A stretch of 64,000 nt of DNA from Amoebophrya sp. A120 (lineage: Eukaryota; Sar; Dinophyceae; Syndiniales; Amoebophryaceae): the NCBI GenBank assembly GCA_905178155.1, contig CAJINV010000017.1, positions 1,534,269 to 1,598,268 on the forward strand, given 5' to 3'. The translations under genes were made by a program, and so were the position numbers. Below the pieces are notes generated by a model. That model was not told where the DNA came from, made no database searches, and saw only the letters and a list, made by a program, of their open reading frames with translations. How positions within the stretch are numbered: the stretch's first letter is position 1; every line of letters begins with the position of its first letter. Shown in pieces: positions 20,689-33,700 of the stretch.

Positions 20689-23600
20689 ATGGGAGCGTGT
20701 CACTGCGGTGGTAGTAAGAAAAAGGAACCAGCAGATGATGGGACTGCAGCAACGCTAACGCAGTCAAACGCACCAACACTACCACCGCAAGCAACATCAG
20801 CGACTGCAGCGCAGGAACAAGAAGCTACAAACCTTCTTCCGGGAGAGAACTCAACATCACTCACCGCTCCGGCCGAAGAGGCTGGCGCTTCCACCGTCGG
20901 CCCTGCCGCAAATAAATCTTCAAAGTTCGACGAGGCAAAGCGGTCGACCTCCCGCGAAGAGGATGCTGCGTGGCTGCGAAAATATGGTCCGTCGATGGAG
21001 GCACTGGCGAAGGAGGTGCTCGCCGGTTTGGAGGATACCGAGGGACTACTAGTTTTCATGAATGATTCTACAGACAAAAAAGATGATAAAAACACTTCGA
21101 GCAAGGCCGCCAATAATGATGTTGACAATCAAGCACCAATACCACCGGCAAAAACTTCCAGTAAAACATCAACAAACTCCCTGACCCCGGAGACAGACTA
21201 CCTGGAACTGCTACTGCAGCTTCTGACAGAGGACGCGGACGAAATTTTCTACGCGGTCAGAACCACCGAGGCGCTCGAGGAGGCTGTGGAGAGGTTGACG
21301 CGGATCGGGACACTCTTGATCGACAAGCAGTTCCTGCAAATCGTGAAGTTGAACCGCGTGCTGCGCTTGTCCGAGGCGAAATACAAGATCATCGAACTGG
21401 AAAACTTCCTCGCAAACTACAAGTCCGAGCTCAAGTTCGAACCCATCAGCCCGAATCCGTCGCAGCCAAAGTTGGTAATCATCGCGGAAGAGCAGGAGGT
21501 ATCCCGTGGAAGCGAGGCTGTGCCATCCTTTTCGTGTGTATTTGCGTCCATTGAGAATTGCAATTGCATCAACTCGAGTGGTGGTGTCTTTGTTTTTCAA
21601 TGAATGAGAAAGAGAAAAGAGCTGCCGAGCCCTCCAGCTCGATCTCATCATCAAAGAGGTGCCATTTTTCTCATCGTATGAATAAGTACATTTGCCTTTG
21701 CATGATCTAAAAGTGCAATTCGTACGATATGTGCGACGAGCGATGTTGGCGTTTTTGCAATGCATAAATCGACAGCAGTCCGAACTCGGGCATAAACCCG
21801 AAATCCGAGAAACACGGCCCGACGGAGAAGGAAGACGACGGAGTTTTGCGGGTGCGCACAAGCTATGCAGGGCAAACACCTGGCCTCCGTGTTGTTGTAG
21901 TGTTATTCTAGATTAGAAGCAGGAACGTCTTTGTTGAAATGCAAGCAAACGGGTTTGGATGCGGATGAGTGCGCACCATCGGGAGTTTGAAACTTAATCT
22001 GATCCTGTGAAGAGGAGTCGCGATACACTTTGCCAGAGGTGATATGAGGAACTCCTAGTGCCTTATGCCAAAACAGCGCGCAGCTGAAAGTGAAACCGCA
22101 ATTGATTCAGACTTCACACCCAACAGCATTAATACACAGCCTTGTTGCACTGCATACATGAAAGTTGACTGGCGCGGATCAGGAAGTCGTCGTGACCAAG
22201 GAAATCCGGCCGCCGCAGGGCGCTTACAGCAGCAGCGTAAGTGCGACGGCGAACAAAGCACCAGCTGACGGAACAACTGGCGCTGTCTCACCCTCTTCTG
22301 AGGCGAATACAACAGACGGAGGCGCGACGACCAGTGCTGCTCCTAATGGAGCAGTTCCACCCGCGACCACTTTTCTCGATCCCGCCATTGGAGGGGGCGG
22401 GAGCGGCGGCACGGGCCCGTTGCTGAAGGAACGGACGCTGTCCCGGGACAGTAATCGATCGCAGAACAGCACGGGGAGTCGGGCGAAGGTGCAGGTTCTC
22501 GTCCCGCCCGCGCACGCCGAGATGGCGCAGTGTCTGTGCGACTACTTTCACGAGTGCATGTCGGGCAAATATAAAAAAATCGTCGACTCCATCAACTTTA
22601 CGCTGGAGCGGATGACCGCGGCGCTGGGAGCGCTGTACAAGGAGCAGCGGTTGGCGGACTACGTGCCGTTCCACCTGAAAAAGAAGGACCACGTATGAAT
22701 TGCAAAAGTATCGTACTCGTATAAATGCTTTACAAACTTCTTCAGCATGAGAAAGAAAATTTGTGATGCGGATTTGCCTTAAGAGCAAGATTTGCAATGC
22801 ATGTTTGCAATTACTACGAGCGCGATACTTTTGCACAGGATACCACGTGTACGACGTGGACGTAGATTTCGACATCCGCATCAACTACGCGGCAGACAAG
22901 GGAAAAGTCTATGCGTACTTTGACGCGAGCCCGATTCCGATCCCAATCCAGCACATTGCCAGCCTGGCGCACGAAGTAGATCGTATGATCGGTTTGGAAT
23001 TTCAAAGAGGTCGTCAAGCTCAACTAAGAAAGCTCCACCTCATTTCGTTAATCTAGCGCTACTCCTTGGCTCTTCGCACACATTTGTCTCCTGCTTGCGG
23101 CAACACAAACGACCAAAACAGAGGGAAATCCATCGGTCGGCGTCAACGCCATAGAATTTTTGCTTTCTCACTGGGCGGGTGCGGCGGGAAGATGGAGGTA
23201 GAGCTTGAGTGAGGCTTGCCGGAAGTTTTGAAGTTTTTTGCCTGCATACTTCTCTGGTCAGAGCTTGTTCCCTACGTTCCGAGCATCGACATCGTGAAAC
23301 AGTGGTCCTTCGCAGACAGGGTCCACAAAGTGACCATGGCGCCGCCGATACCGTGGTCCAGAAACATCGAGTGCTACATGCACCGCTCGCTGTGCGATTT
23401 AATGGAACTGGATGCCACAAATTCGGTGCTACAAATCCAGCCAAAACTGTACCAACCGACCTGGATGCCGTCGGATTGTACTGATTTTCATTGTAGTGCA
23501 GTTTGTAGCATCGTGGTGGAAGAACAGACTCTATCGTCGTGAAAGTTGTGCCTTCGAATGAACAATGGCCGAGCAGCTCTGTTGCTACAGAGGTGGTCCT

Positions 23601-25650
23601 GGTCCTCGTGGTTCTTGTTGCAAAACAAGACGATCATATTAGTTCTCCTTTTTAATTAAAAATCCAAATTCACAACCCGTTTACACGACGACACGCGTCT
23701 TCTACAACACAACGACTCTACAAAATCATCCAGGTACCCAGCAGCTGAAGGAGCGGTACCACTACCAGGCCGGCATTGCGATTTTCGAGGCGAGTCCGAA
23801 ACCCTACCCCGCGATCCGTCAGGCGGTCCAGGAAAATCCCGAACGGGACTTCCCCTGGCGCGACATCCGAATCCCGGGCGTCCCGAAGGACAAGCAGAAG
23901 AAAGTCTATCACAGCAAAAAGTGTTAACATTAACGGAATTTGTGATGCAGCAAGCAGCAATGCATCACAAAAGATGCCAAGATTTGTAATGCATAGCATG
24001 CATATTGGGCGACATTTGTGATGCATGTGCAGGTAGATGAGTTGTCGTATAGGATGAATTGCACCCAAATACGTATTAGGAATCCAGCAAAGCTTACATC
24101 GTATCGTATTGCGAAAGCTCGAAAACAGCGAGCAAAGCACTTTACCAGCCAATTTCTTCAAAAGCGAAAATGGCGGACCCTGTGTCGTATTTGCCCAAAA
24201 ACGAAGGCAATAGCTTAGCAGCTGAATTGTCACAAAGCGAAGCAATTCAGCGCAGAAACACAATGCAGCCTATCTCGGTCGATCGGAAATATATTTGCCG
24301 GCAAAAGCCAGTGACAAGCTTTGAAGCAAGAAGACAGCAGTCCACGAAAGTGGAAGTGCCCGACACGCTTCCAGGCGCCTCCGATAGAAGCGGTCGCTCT
24401 ACGTCTACAAGGCCGGTCGGCGGTCGCGCGGAAGGGCTGCGCAGGCGCTTGGCATATGGCGCGACTGGCAGTGTGCGTGCCGACGTGCTCCGCATAGCAG
24501 TAGCACTGCTTTAAACTTAAAGCAAAAGCGAAAATAGGCAGCGCGCGCGCCCTAATTTCGCATCGCGCCAGCATGCGAAAGAGGGCCCGGGGGGGGCGGG
24601 GGGGGTACACAGCCGCCCCCAGGCGTTATCTATGGGCTATGCCAGGCGCGAGGCGTGCCGAAAAATCATAATGTTGGGAGGCTTGCGGCAATTTGCTCGG
24701 AACGCTCCACCGCCACACGCGCAACCATGCCCAGGGCCCAGGAGAGCACTCCTTGGCAGTACCCCCGCAAACTGGCTGCGGTAAAGCGCAGCGCCTGCAG
24801 CTTTTTACCCGTTCCGCCATGCTTTTGCCCTCGAACAAGTGCGCGCGGAAGCCTAGGGCCCCGAGCAATCAAGCCTGCGCGGATCAGGTGATAATCACGT
24901 GAGGAGTCACGTGATAATCACATGATTTTGGCGGCCCATAAGCCATTTTGAGTTGTCTTCATCACGTGATAATCACATGATTATCACGTGATGACGACCC
25001 CGGAAAGGCGACGGCCAAAATTTCAAGATATGACGCTCCCCCCGTCATACGTGGAACCCAAAGCGGCAAAACAGTAACGATTCACGAAGAAAACGGAGCA
25101 AAGACGAAAGTCGAACGTATGAGCTATATTGTGACAATTCAGATCGCGCCAGAAACTACACAACAAAAAGTCAAAAAAGCAACTCAGCATGGAGCAATTC
25201 AGATTACTGCATGCATGCCTGCAATCTGTGAAAGCCGTTAACTTTAACACTTTTTCCTGCGATAAAGTCGCCCGGTTTAACACGGAGTGTTTCTTGATCA
25301 TCGGCACACCGTACTTGATCGCGAACCCCCATTTCGACCCGAAAAAGCCGGCCACGTTCGGGGACGACAACACAAACCCGAAGGCGCTCGAGGCGTTCCG
25401 GGCGCGGGGGATGGTGGAGGTGGACTGGAACCCCTGGGTGCGAACGATGTGCCCCAACGTGCTAGTGCGGTACATCGCGAAGAAAATTTGCAGCCAGTTG
25501 CTAACAAAAATGATGGAGGTGCACAAGAATTTCGACCAGAGCGAGCACAAGCGGCGGCTGGAGCAAGATGCGGAAAGGAGATTCGTTCTCGGTCAGCTAG
25601 CCGACCGGGTACAGGAATATTTAAAGAAGCGCTTCAAGAAGGTGAAATAG
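20689..25650 (+). CDS. Myristoylation-type START-like lipid-binding protein
   Basis: Exons 20689-21498, 22183-22693, 22848-22975, 23264-23477, 23734-23906 and 25270-25650 join in frame to about 738 residues. The N-terminus MGACHCGGSKKK has Gly2 for N-myristoylation and Cys4/Cys6 for palmitoylation next to a basic patch, a membrane-tether pattern. Residues 12-170 are Ala/Thr/Ser-rich. From about 440 the sequence resembles START-like domains of protists: an antiparallel core (YDVDVDFDIRINY, KVYAYFDASPI), a helix (IQHIASLAHELVPYVPSIDI), then DRVHKVTMAPPIPWSRN and a long C-terminal helix. A role in lipid binding or transfer at a membrane is inferred from fold resemblance only. Introns 1, 3 and 4 have GT donors; the acceptor of intron 3 is placed by frame. 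Introns 2 and 5 are introners (22694-22842 and 23907-25264). Confidence 0.6.
22694..22842. mobile_element. Introner 5 (TIR type tatgaattgc)
   Basis: A 149-bp element. Left end gcaaaagtatcg.actcgta and right end tacgagcgcgatacttttgc are inverted repeats of about 25 bp. The flanking 5-bp repeat is ccacg (22689-22693 and 22843-22847). Removal gives the frame ...KKKDHVYDVDV. Internal tttgtgatgc and tttgcaatgc copies are present. Confidence 0.85.
23907..25264. mobile_element. Introner 6, expanded to 1358 bp (TIR type tatcacag..gtgttaac)
   Basis: Ends tatcacagcaaaaagtgtt and aacactttttcctgcgata are inverted repeats. The flanking 5-bp repeat is aagtc (23902-23906 and 25265-25269). The first 125 and last 60 bases match the 164-bp member at 16376. 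The roughly 1.17 kb between (about 24033-25205) is extra and includes a G-run (24588-24605) and a cluster of CACGTGAT palindromes. Removal restores ...KQKKVARFNTE. Confidence 0.85.
24889..24995. repeat. Cluster of CACGTGATAATCAC palindromes
   Basis: Within the expanded introner there are repeated overlapping units of (t)cacgtgataatcac(a/g)tga in both orientations, on either side of a 30-base gap. CACGTG is an E-box core and the clustered palindromes could fold or bind protein; no function can be assigned. Confidence 0.65.
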
Positions 25651-27432
25651 GAATAGCGAGAACAAAGGGGATACTAAGGAGCGGCGGGCGAACAGGACAA
25701 GTGATGCGAGATAGCAGACGTAGACGATGATCGTCTACTACGTGAAGATCGTCCAAAAAGTGGTTTCCTTGCGCTTCGTCCTCCACAAAAACAAAAAGTG
25801 TGCGCCGAGCAAGGCATTAAACATGCAAAGGCCGCTTCGCGACTACAGCGCAGAGAGCTTCGATGCTGGCACCGAAACATGATTACCAGCAGTCTAGCAC
25901 ATGTTCATTCGCAGTCTCTCGAAAGACGAAGATCTCCCGTCTAAGTAGCAGGCCAGCTACGATTTTCATCGCATCTTCGTTCACCAGCAAGAAAAAGTTC
26001 GAGCGTACTCCTCCCCAGCTGTGAGAGCTCCTGAACGCAGAATTTAGCTGCGGGTTGGGGATAAAGCGCGCGTTTGATGTCTTCTGTGCAGTCGGGCGAA
26101 CGGATTTGTGGAACGAAGATAAGGCCGAAGATGCTACCTGTTTCGAGTCGGCCGTTTTTTTATGGCCGAAGCACCAAAAACAAAAAATCTAAAGAAAGCC
26201 CGAGCTTTCGCTGTCCACCAGTTCTTCCAACGACAGCTCCTCCGAAAGAGCAGCGGCAGACAAGTAGGTTGACGAGCTGCAACAAATGCAATACGTACAG
26301 TAATGGGCGGAAAGCTCGCTGAGCTCCACCGTTAAGACGACGTCGGTGCGAAAACATACTCCCGACGATGGTGGTGGTAAAACCACAGAAATTTTCCAGA
26401 CAACGGCGCGTCACAAGGAAAGATGGCGCTCCTGTCGCATCTTCGAATGAATTTAGATCTCGTTGAGAAGCAATGATTTCGGTGCAGCCTTCACCCATTT
26501 ATTTCGAAGAAATGCTGGTAAAATCAATTCGCAATGACTGCCCCCCACAAGGGAGGTTCATTCTCGTTCTGGAAACAAGTTGAAGAACCAAGGAAATTTT
26601 CAAAAAGAAAAAAGACGAGGATCCACAAGCAGCACTGCTGCGTTGAGGTCGTGAAGGAAAGGCAAAGCCCGCGGGTCAATGCGTGTGTTGCGCACATGAT
26701 GGATTTCGTGCAAACGGTCGTGAGATCAGAATGATATGAAAATCGGTTGCTTACCGATTGAATGTCTACTGGATTCGTTGGCGTTGCTCTGTTTGATTAT
26801 CCTATCGAAATCCAAGTCGGTGGGGTCTGTGTGTGTTTTGGATGCCGTGAGGACATCGTGACTCTAAAGGTTTCGTGTTTTTTTTTCAAATATCGCCCTG
26901 TCCAGCAGTGGAGGAGGTCAAACTCAAGCTATTGATCTGGTTTACTTTGGCAAGATTTAAAGATGACGCGTGTCGTGAGTCTAAAGCGAGAGCGACAGAT
27001 AGATCCATCAGAGGTCCTGCAGAAAGAAGTTGTTCTTGGCCTATAAATATCTTCGAGAAATTACGACTGCAGTTTGCTCGATCTGAGAATCGCACAGCAC
27101 ATGACCCAACATGGTATCGATAAAGGTTCAGAGTGTCAATGAGTGTGTTGCAGTAGATGATCCGAAATCTAAATCTGCAATCTGTTGCGACGATCATTTT
27201 TGAAAAGTGCCTAGTGTTTGCGATCTGTGAATTCCTAGAAGAGATCGATCAGCAAATCGGATCAACGATCTGTTCTTGTTGAGCAAAATTAACTAGATGC
27301 CGCATGTATGTACGACTATTCACGACCCTGAAACTCATCGCAATTTCTTTCTCACCACTCCAGGGACAACTAAAGAACACTGGACACTATCGTCCTGGTA
27401 AGCTCGATATCCTCCAAAAAACAAAAGACAAA
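25651..27432. other. Intergenic spacer before RPS20
   Basis: About 1.8 kb. A 66-codon + frame starts at ATG 26534, rich in Lys and His, with no family resemblance. Nothing else is supported. Confidence 0.4.
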
Positions 27433-28114
27433 ATGGCTGAAAAGGACGTGAAGACTATGGAGGTCGAGGAGGAGACCCTCCACAAGATCCGCATCACCCT
27501 GACCTCCCGCAACGTCAAGTCTCTGGAAAAGGTCTGCGCGGACCTCATCGAAGGCGCCAAGCAGAAGGAGCTCGTGTGCAAGGGTAAAGACGAGGAGTTT
27601 TTATTTTTTGCTTTCACTATTGGTTTCTGGGTTTAGGGTTTCTAAAAAACATATTTTTTCCCGAAGTCGTGTGACGCCGACGAGGGAGTGTTTGCAAGTA
27701 GAGAGACGAGGAGAGATTTAGATGGATCTTTATGATGTACGTAGTCCTTGTGCGTGTGCCTATTGCTGGGGATTTAAATTTCCCCGCGAGAGAGAGAAGT
27801 TTTGGCTTAGCTAGGGCATTTCCTTCCAATATGGATCTCTGTCTTTACAGAATATCAAAGAATCAGCATTACCGCAACATCCATTTCCACAATCTACTCA
27901 ATCCCCAGGTCCGGTCCGCCTGCCGACCAAGCGCCTGCGCATCTGCACCCGTAAGGCCCCGAACGGTGAGGGTACCAACACCTACGACAAATTCGAGATG
28001 CGCATCCACAAGCGCCTGATCGACTTGCACTCCCCGTCCGACGTCGTCAAGCAGATCACCTCCATCCACATCGAGCCGGGTGTCGAGGTTGAGGTCACCA
28101 TCAACGATGCTTAA
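27433..28114 (+). CDS. RPS20: 40S ribosomal protein S20 (uS10)
   Basis: A component of the small ribosomal subunit head. Exons 27433-27583 and 27909-28114 are joined by a GT-AG phase-1 intron of 325 bp into 118 residues, the normal length. Characteristic blocks are [55 protein letters not shown] and the C-terminal [14 protein letters not shown]. The start at 27433 gives a short acidic N-terminus as in other eukaryotes. This is the best-conserved gene in the window and anchors its eukaryotic identity. Its intron is of the ordinary class, without introner ends. Confidence 0.97.
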
Positions 28115-28816
28115 GAAGCTTGTGTGTGGTGAAAACCATATGTAGAGAAGATTTTGTCGCTTCTGCTTCAAAATTTAGACCGGCATGGGGTTGTTACCAT
28201 CATCGAGAATGTCGCATGTTGAGAGGATACAGTTCGAGCTAGGACGCTTCTAAGATTTAGAACACTTGAGTCCAGTGGAGTGAACAAAAGAAAACGCAGG
28301 AGTGGGTTTCTGCTGTGGTCAGTTCAACAATTGTGAACGGATTTAGATTTGTGTTCGAGCCGCGGACCAAAGCGCTTTCGTTTCAGAGGTTGTCACGGTG
28401 TGACATATCAAAATGGAATCAAAGACAAAGTGCGCTTTTTTGTCGTTGTGCGGGTTCGTTATTTTAGATATGAGTTGTCCGCCGTGACGGTCATGTCAGC
28501 CGTGACGGCGATGCTCTCTCTGGTTTTGGTAGTTGAAGTAGTTGTGCAGCGGAGATGAAGTAGAAGAAGAAGTTCATGTCATCACGCACGGAAGGCTTCT
28601 CATAAGTCCAAATACAGCGATGGTTGCCATGGAGATAGAAAGAACAGTGAGGGATGAATGAAAGGTGAAATGTCATCTTCAGTTTGCGTTGAACTTTGGT
28701 GTTACGAGACGAGTCGTTGCCTTCATTTTTTCTGGTCTGGCAAAGTCAAAGTAGAGTAGTGGTTGAGTCTCCCCCCCGAGCAATAGTAGTGTTGCTGCGA
28801 AACCAAAGACTACATC
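28115..28816. other. Intergenic spacer
   Basis: About 700 bp between RPS20 and the next start. Nothing recognised. Confidence 0.4.
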
Positions 28817-30117
28817 ATGTCGTCGACCGTCGAGCAACAAATTTCCAAGCGCCTTGACCAAGCGCACTTCGTGTCGACGTGCTACCTTGCAACAGTCGGT
28901 GTGGATAGGAATACCGCGATTCTCGACCTGAAGACGTTCTTTGATAAGAACCTAAAGGCGAAGAAGCTCGAGGCGTGTTACGGAATTAGTCGCGAATTTT
29001 CTGGTGCAGCAGGGGGGGCTCCTGCATCTTCAGCTTCTGGTGACCAAACAACAGAGAACATGCGCGCATTCGGGTTGACTTTCACACTGAAAGAGCTCGA
29101 GGAAAAGAAAGCGGCGACGAAAGACCTGCAGCCGGTGATGTTTGCTATAGCCAAAGAAAAGTTTGTGAAGAAGCTGAAGGTAAAGATCGTTCTCGTGGTG
29201 GTTGAAGTATATTCATGAACGTCATGTGGCACTGTGCGAATTCGTTTTTTTTGTATTAATCAGATCATGTCGTGCGTCGTTCTTGATGCTTAAAATCGAC
29301 GAGGCGCTATTGTGACACCCCACAGACGTGAAATTTTTCTCAGGCCGACATCGCAGATGAATGGGCCATGATGGTGAAGAAGGTCAAGTTAGAAGACTTC
29401 GCAAAGCTCGGTTACTCCGCTGCGGGCCCGTCGCGGCCAAGAAATCAGCCTCCCGTCTCTTTTTCCGAACTTGGTGGAGGAGGAACTTTACCCGCAAAGC
29501 CAACAGCCATCTCTGGAGCAGCTGCTCCGAACGCGGCTGCAACAGGACTGTCTCAATCTTCCTCGGTCCAGAAGCTCGCGGATTCGGTCGGTGGGCAAAA
29601 TAGCGGAAACAAGAATTTTTCTGCGGACATGTCAATGAATCCGTCGACTTCCAACAAGCGCACGTTCGAGGAAGCTTTTGTGAAGCAGCAATCCTCTTCG
29701 AACCTTCTAAGTTCCGTTCCGACACCAAATCAGAAAGACACCAGCAAGCAGAACCTACCTTCGATGTTTTCCACCATGGCAAGTCAATCCACGTCAAACA
29801 ATAAGCCATGGTCTCCCCCTAAAGGAACGGCTGCGGCGAATGGAAATAATGGTAGCAGTACTTCTGGCGGCGCAGGAGGAGCATCTGTAGCTACGGCAAC
29901 TGCCTCCGGTAGTGGCACCACTTCGTCTTCGGGTGCGGTACCATCCGCACCGGCTTCAAATAAAGCGGGTGGGTTGACCGAGGAGCAGAAGGCGCGGATC
30001 GCGAAAAACAGGGAGGAAGCGTTAAGGAGGAAAGCGCTGAAACAACAGGCGGCAGCGGGGGGTGGAGCCGTCAGTGGTGCTGGAGCAGTTGCTGGTGTTG
30101 TGGCGCAAGGGTCATGA
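28817..30117 (+). CDS. Protein with C-terminal RPA32-binding-like motif
   Basis: Exons 28817-29179 and 29344-30117 (GT-AG, phase 0) give 378 residues. The N-terminal 140 residues look folded (AHFVSTCYLATVGVDRNTAI, LDLKTFFDKNL, then FTLKELEEKK). The middle is Ser/Asn/Gly/Ala-rich and disordered. Near residue 332 is LTEEQKARIAKNREEALRRK, which strongly resembles the RPA32C-binding helix of XPA, SMARCAL1 and TIPIN (consensus LTEEQ..RI..NR..AL.R). This suggests recruitment to RPA-coated single-stranded DNA. The N-terminal layout is faintly reminiscent of the Pol delta subunit Cdc27/POLD3, but I cannot support that. It lies next to the Fe-S helicase gene, though adjacency need not mean shared function here. 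Confidence 0.6.
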
Positions 30118-30727
30118 AAAAGCAGCGCTTTTTAGTGCCTTCTCATATGGGGCAGCAATGGTCCTCTCTTGAGCGACTCAGTATTCCAAAGGAGAGGACG
30201 ATGGACATGAAAATAGTACATGTCCTTGTACTCACGCGCAGGTATTGAAAGCCAAACGCAGACTGACCGAAGTCAGTTGCTCCAGTTGTCGAACGGCGTC
30301 GTCGTGCTTTCGTTGTTACACCGTGGCTGTACTGGTTCACACACAGGTAGGTACTACTTGACAAACCGTTGGAGAGAGCCAGTAGCCCCGTTGGCGAACA
30401 AGAGCAGCGACCGAGATGATCTCTTCTTGCGTTTTTCCGAGCTGCGATAATTCTATTGTGTATGTATGGCAATGAGGGCTACATGCAAGGTCGAGCCGCG
30501 CTTTAGTGCAGTTCTTGGGAGAGTCTATTTTTAGTGAAGAAGTAGGAGAGCATAGCGATAGCTGTAGTGCTGTCGTTGTTATCACTTCGCGACACGAAGA
30601 TCTATCGTCAACACGCCAGCACTTGTTTTCGAAAATAAGAAGTTAGAGCAAATTGATTAAGGTCTGCACCATCGTTGCTGATCGTCAACGTCTGTCAAAT
30701 CCTGTATAAAACAAAGAGCGAAAGAAG
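30118..30727. other. Intergenic spacer
   Basis: About 600 bp upstream of the helicase. No gene, RNA or repeat seen. Confidence 0.4.
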
Positions 30728-33700
30728 ATGGTGCGGGTCTTGCTATCGAACTCGAGGAGGTTCCGTGCCTTGCAGCTCCACCTCTCACGACGACTACCTT
30801 TTCGTCCCTTCGCCTCCGCAGCGACAACCCGACGTCGTCCTTACTACTACAACCAGTCTAGCTCTTCGCCTCGCGGCACTGATGGAGCTTCATCAACATC
30901 CACCGAACACTACCAGTCTCGGTCCTACTACCGCAGAGGCGGGAACAGTTACGGCTATTACGGCAACAAATCCTCATCTTCCTCCCGACCTACCTCCGCG
31001 GCCAACAAAGCGGCTAAAAAGTACAACCAAAACGCATCCGATTTTGGGTTGGACATCCTGTCCCCAGACCCGTCCGTGACGCAGGTGGACTTGGCGAGGC
31101 CGAGCGGGGTGGCGCGGCAGCTGATCAACTATTGGAAGCGCAGAGCGCTGGCAGAGCAAGAGGAGGGGTGTAAGACGCGGGCAAGCAGAAATTTACCGGA
31201 AATCGAGACGGAAGAGGTGAAGCAACGGGTGATCAGCTTTTCTTCCACTACCGCGGCGACTGCAGCGGCTTCCTCATCTGGTGGTGCAGTAGAGGATGCC
31301 GGTCGCGCACCAGGAAACGATACTTCGAGCCAACCGCTTCAGTGGCTAATCCGTGAGCCATGTGTGATTCACGAACAGAATCGGAAATTGGAAGGTAGTG
31401 CGGAAGGAAGTGGCAACGAGAATATTTTCGTCATTCAAGACGCGGGGAACGAGGTTGAGATCAAGATTCCACCAGCCGGCACTACAGGTTGTAACCACGA
31501 CAGTGATAGTGGCGGGAACATCAACCCGGAAAAGATGACAAAGTCGTCCGAGACGACTACATCCCTTTCCATGGAGTGGCCGTTCCCGCAAATTTACGAG
31601 TGCCAGCAGCAGCTTTCCCTCGCCTCAGTGAAGGCGATTCTGAACAAACAGCACGCGTTCATCGAGACGCCCTCCGGCACGGGAAAGACCGCTGCGCTGC
31701 TCTGCTCCGCGCTCGCCGCGCAGCGGCACCTGGCGATGAAGTACGGCGCGGCGCCGCAGATCGTGTATGGGACCCGGACGCACGCGCAAATCCGACAGAT
31801 CGTCGACACTTTGAAGCAAACCCCGTATCGCAACGTCGCCGTCCAGTGCGTGGGGGCGAGGACGAACGCGAAATTGTGCGCAAACCCGAAGATTCGTTCG
31901 CAAGCCGGGGCGGTGCTTGAGTGTCGCGATGCGGTGCGGAATTACTGGCAAAACGGCTTAAAGGCGGAGGAACGGAAAAATTTGGCCGATGAATTCAAAC
32001 AAGTTTTGAAAACCGCATCCAGTTCTTGCAGTGGCGGGGGGGAAAATTTTTCTTCCTGTGGTAGAGCAGCTGGTGCCATACCAAAAACGACAACAGCAGA
32101 AGATCATCAACAGCAATCCACGATCGACAGCCGGTACATGTGCTCCCGCTTGCACAACATGCTGGACCCGCAATTCGTCCCAAAAGCCTACGATGAGCTG
32201 AGAAATCAAGGTCCCCTGAATCTCGAGGAAGTCGGGGAGAAAATCCAGAATCTCGGTGGTTGTCCGTACTTTCTCTCCAGAGCAAGTTTGTACGATGCGG
32301 ACATTGTGATCCTTCCCTACGCGTACATCATGGACCCGCAGGTCCGGGACGCGACGTTTCCGCTGGATGCCAGAGAATTCCTGAAAGACAAGATTTTGAT
32401 CCTCGACGAGGCGCACAACGTGGACGGGTACTGCCGCGAAGCGTGCAGTTTCGACTGCAGCTTGGACAAACTGGAGGAGTTCGAGGAGGCTTTGCGCTCG
32501 ATCAGAACCGGAACAAAGTACGACACGGAGGATTTGAGGAAGGCAAGTAGTGCTGTAGCAAGTGCAGTAGGTGGAAATGATGGTGAAAATCAAAATGGAA
32601 ATTGTGCAGCTGGAGTGGCCTCATCTACAACTTCTTCTTACGACCAGAATCTTGTCCAGGAACTACTGAGCTCCGACGAGCAGGGTGACGTGCGGGACTG
32701 GGGATTCGCGACCTGTTACATGCGCGCGGTGTTGCTGAGACTGGCCGACTGCATGCAGAAATGGGCACTGGAGGCACAAGCGTTGCAAATGCAGAGTGGA
32801 GCGGCGGTGGGGACAAGAAGCTACGGATCATCTTCCGGTGCTGGTGCACCAGGGAAAAAAACGTCCTCTCCTTTCGCCGACGGTTTGAGTGTCGGTCAGG
32901 CCGGGACGAGACGGGAGCTGCGAAGTTGGGCGGTGTATAACGACGATGACAGTCAGAATCAGTACCAAGCATCAAAGCGGTTTGGTAAAAGTAAAAAATC
33001 TGAGTCCGGTGGTACCGACCCCCGTCTCGCGAAGCCGATGAGTTCGTTCTTGCAAGAACTCGCAACGGCTCTGTACAACGACGACGCGAAACTGCTGCCA
33101 CAGTTCATTGACAAGCAGCTGATACCCATGCTCACCTACGGGATCGCGGGGAGGGTTCGGGAACTGCAACGCGAACAGCGCAGCTCGACGCAAAATCAAA
33201 CGTTTTTTGACGAGTTGGAGGAAGCAAGACTGACGCACACGGTGCGGGAACTGCAGGATTTGTTCTCGCGATTGAAATTCGTGTTTGAAAACTCTGACGA
33301 TTTTTCGGTTGGCGTGTCGGTGAACCGGAAGCAAGACGCGGGTATTGACGGGATCGGCAGCGGTGCAGCAGCAGGCGCGAATGTCCACTTAGACTTCCAC
33401 CTCTTGAATGCGACGAAAGTTTTGGACTCCACTTTCGAGCCGACGCACAGTGTGTTGCTCAGCAGCGGCACACTCTGTACCGAACTAGGAAACGACTTTT
33501 CGCAGCGCCAGGTGCAGGGGAGCTATCTTCCTGCGGAGAAAAGTAGCGATGCAGTTGTAAAAAGCACGACGAACCGCAAATCTCTTAAATCGGCCCCAGC
33601 TACGGTTCCCTTAAGTCCGCTCCGCACAAATCACGTGATCACGAAGGAACAATTGTTGGTGCAGAAAGTGCCCTGTCTCATCGATGGAAGCCGTTTCACC

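Noticed and set aside
24941-24950. agccattttg, matching part of the dinoflagellate spliced-leader sequence
   Set aside because: Only 10 contiguous bases agree and the flanks differ (cata before, agttg after), so it is probably chance.
31958-32593. Long minus-strand frame opposite the helicase
   Set aside because: It is the shadow of a GC-rich coding exon whose + strand encodes conserved helicase motifs.
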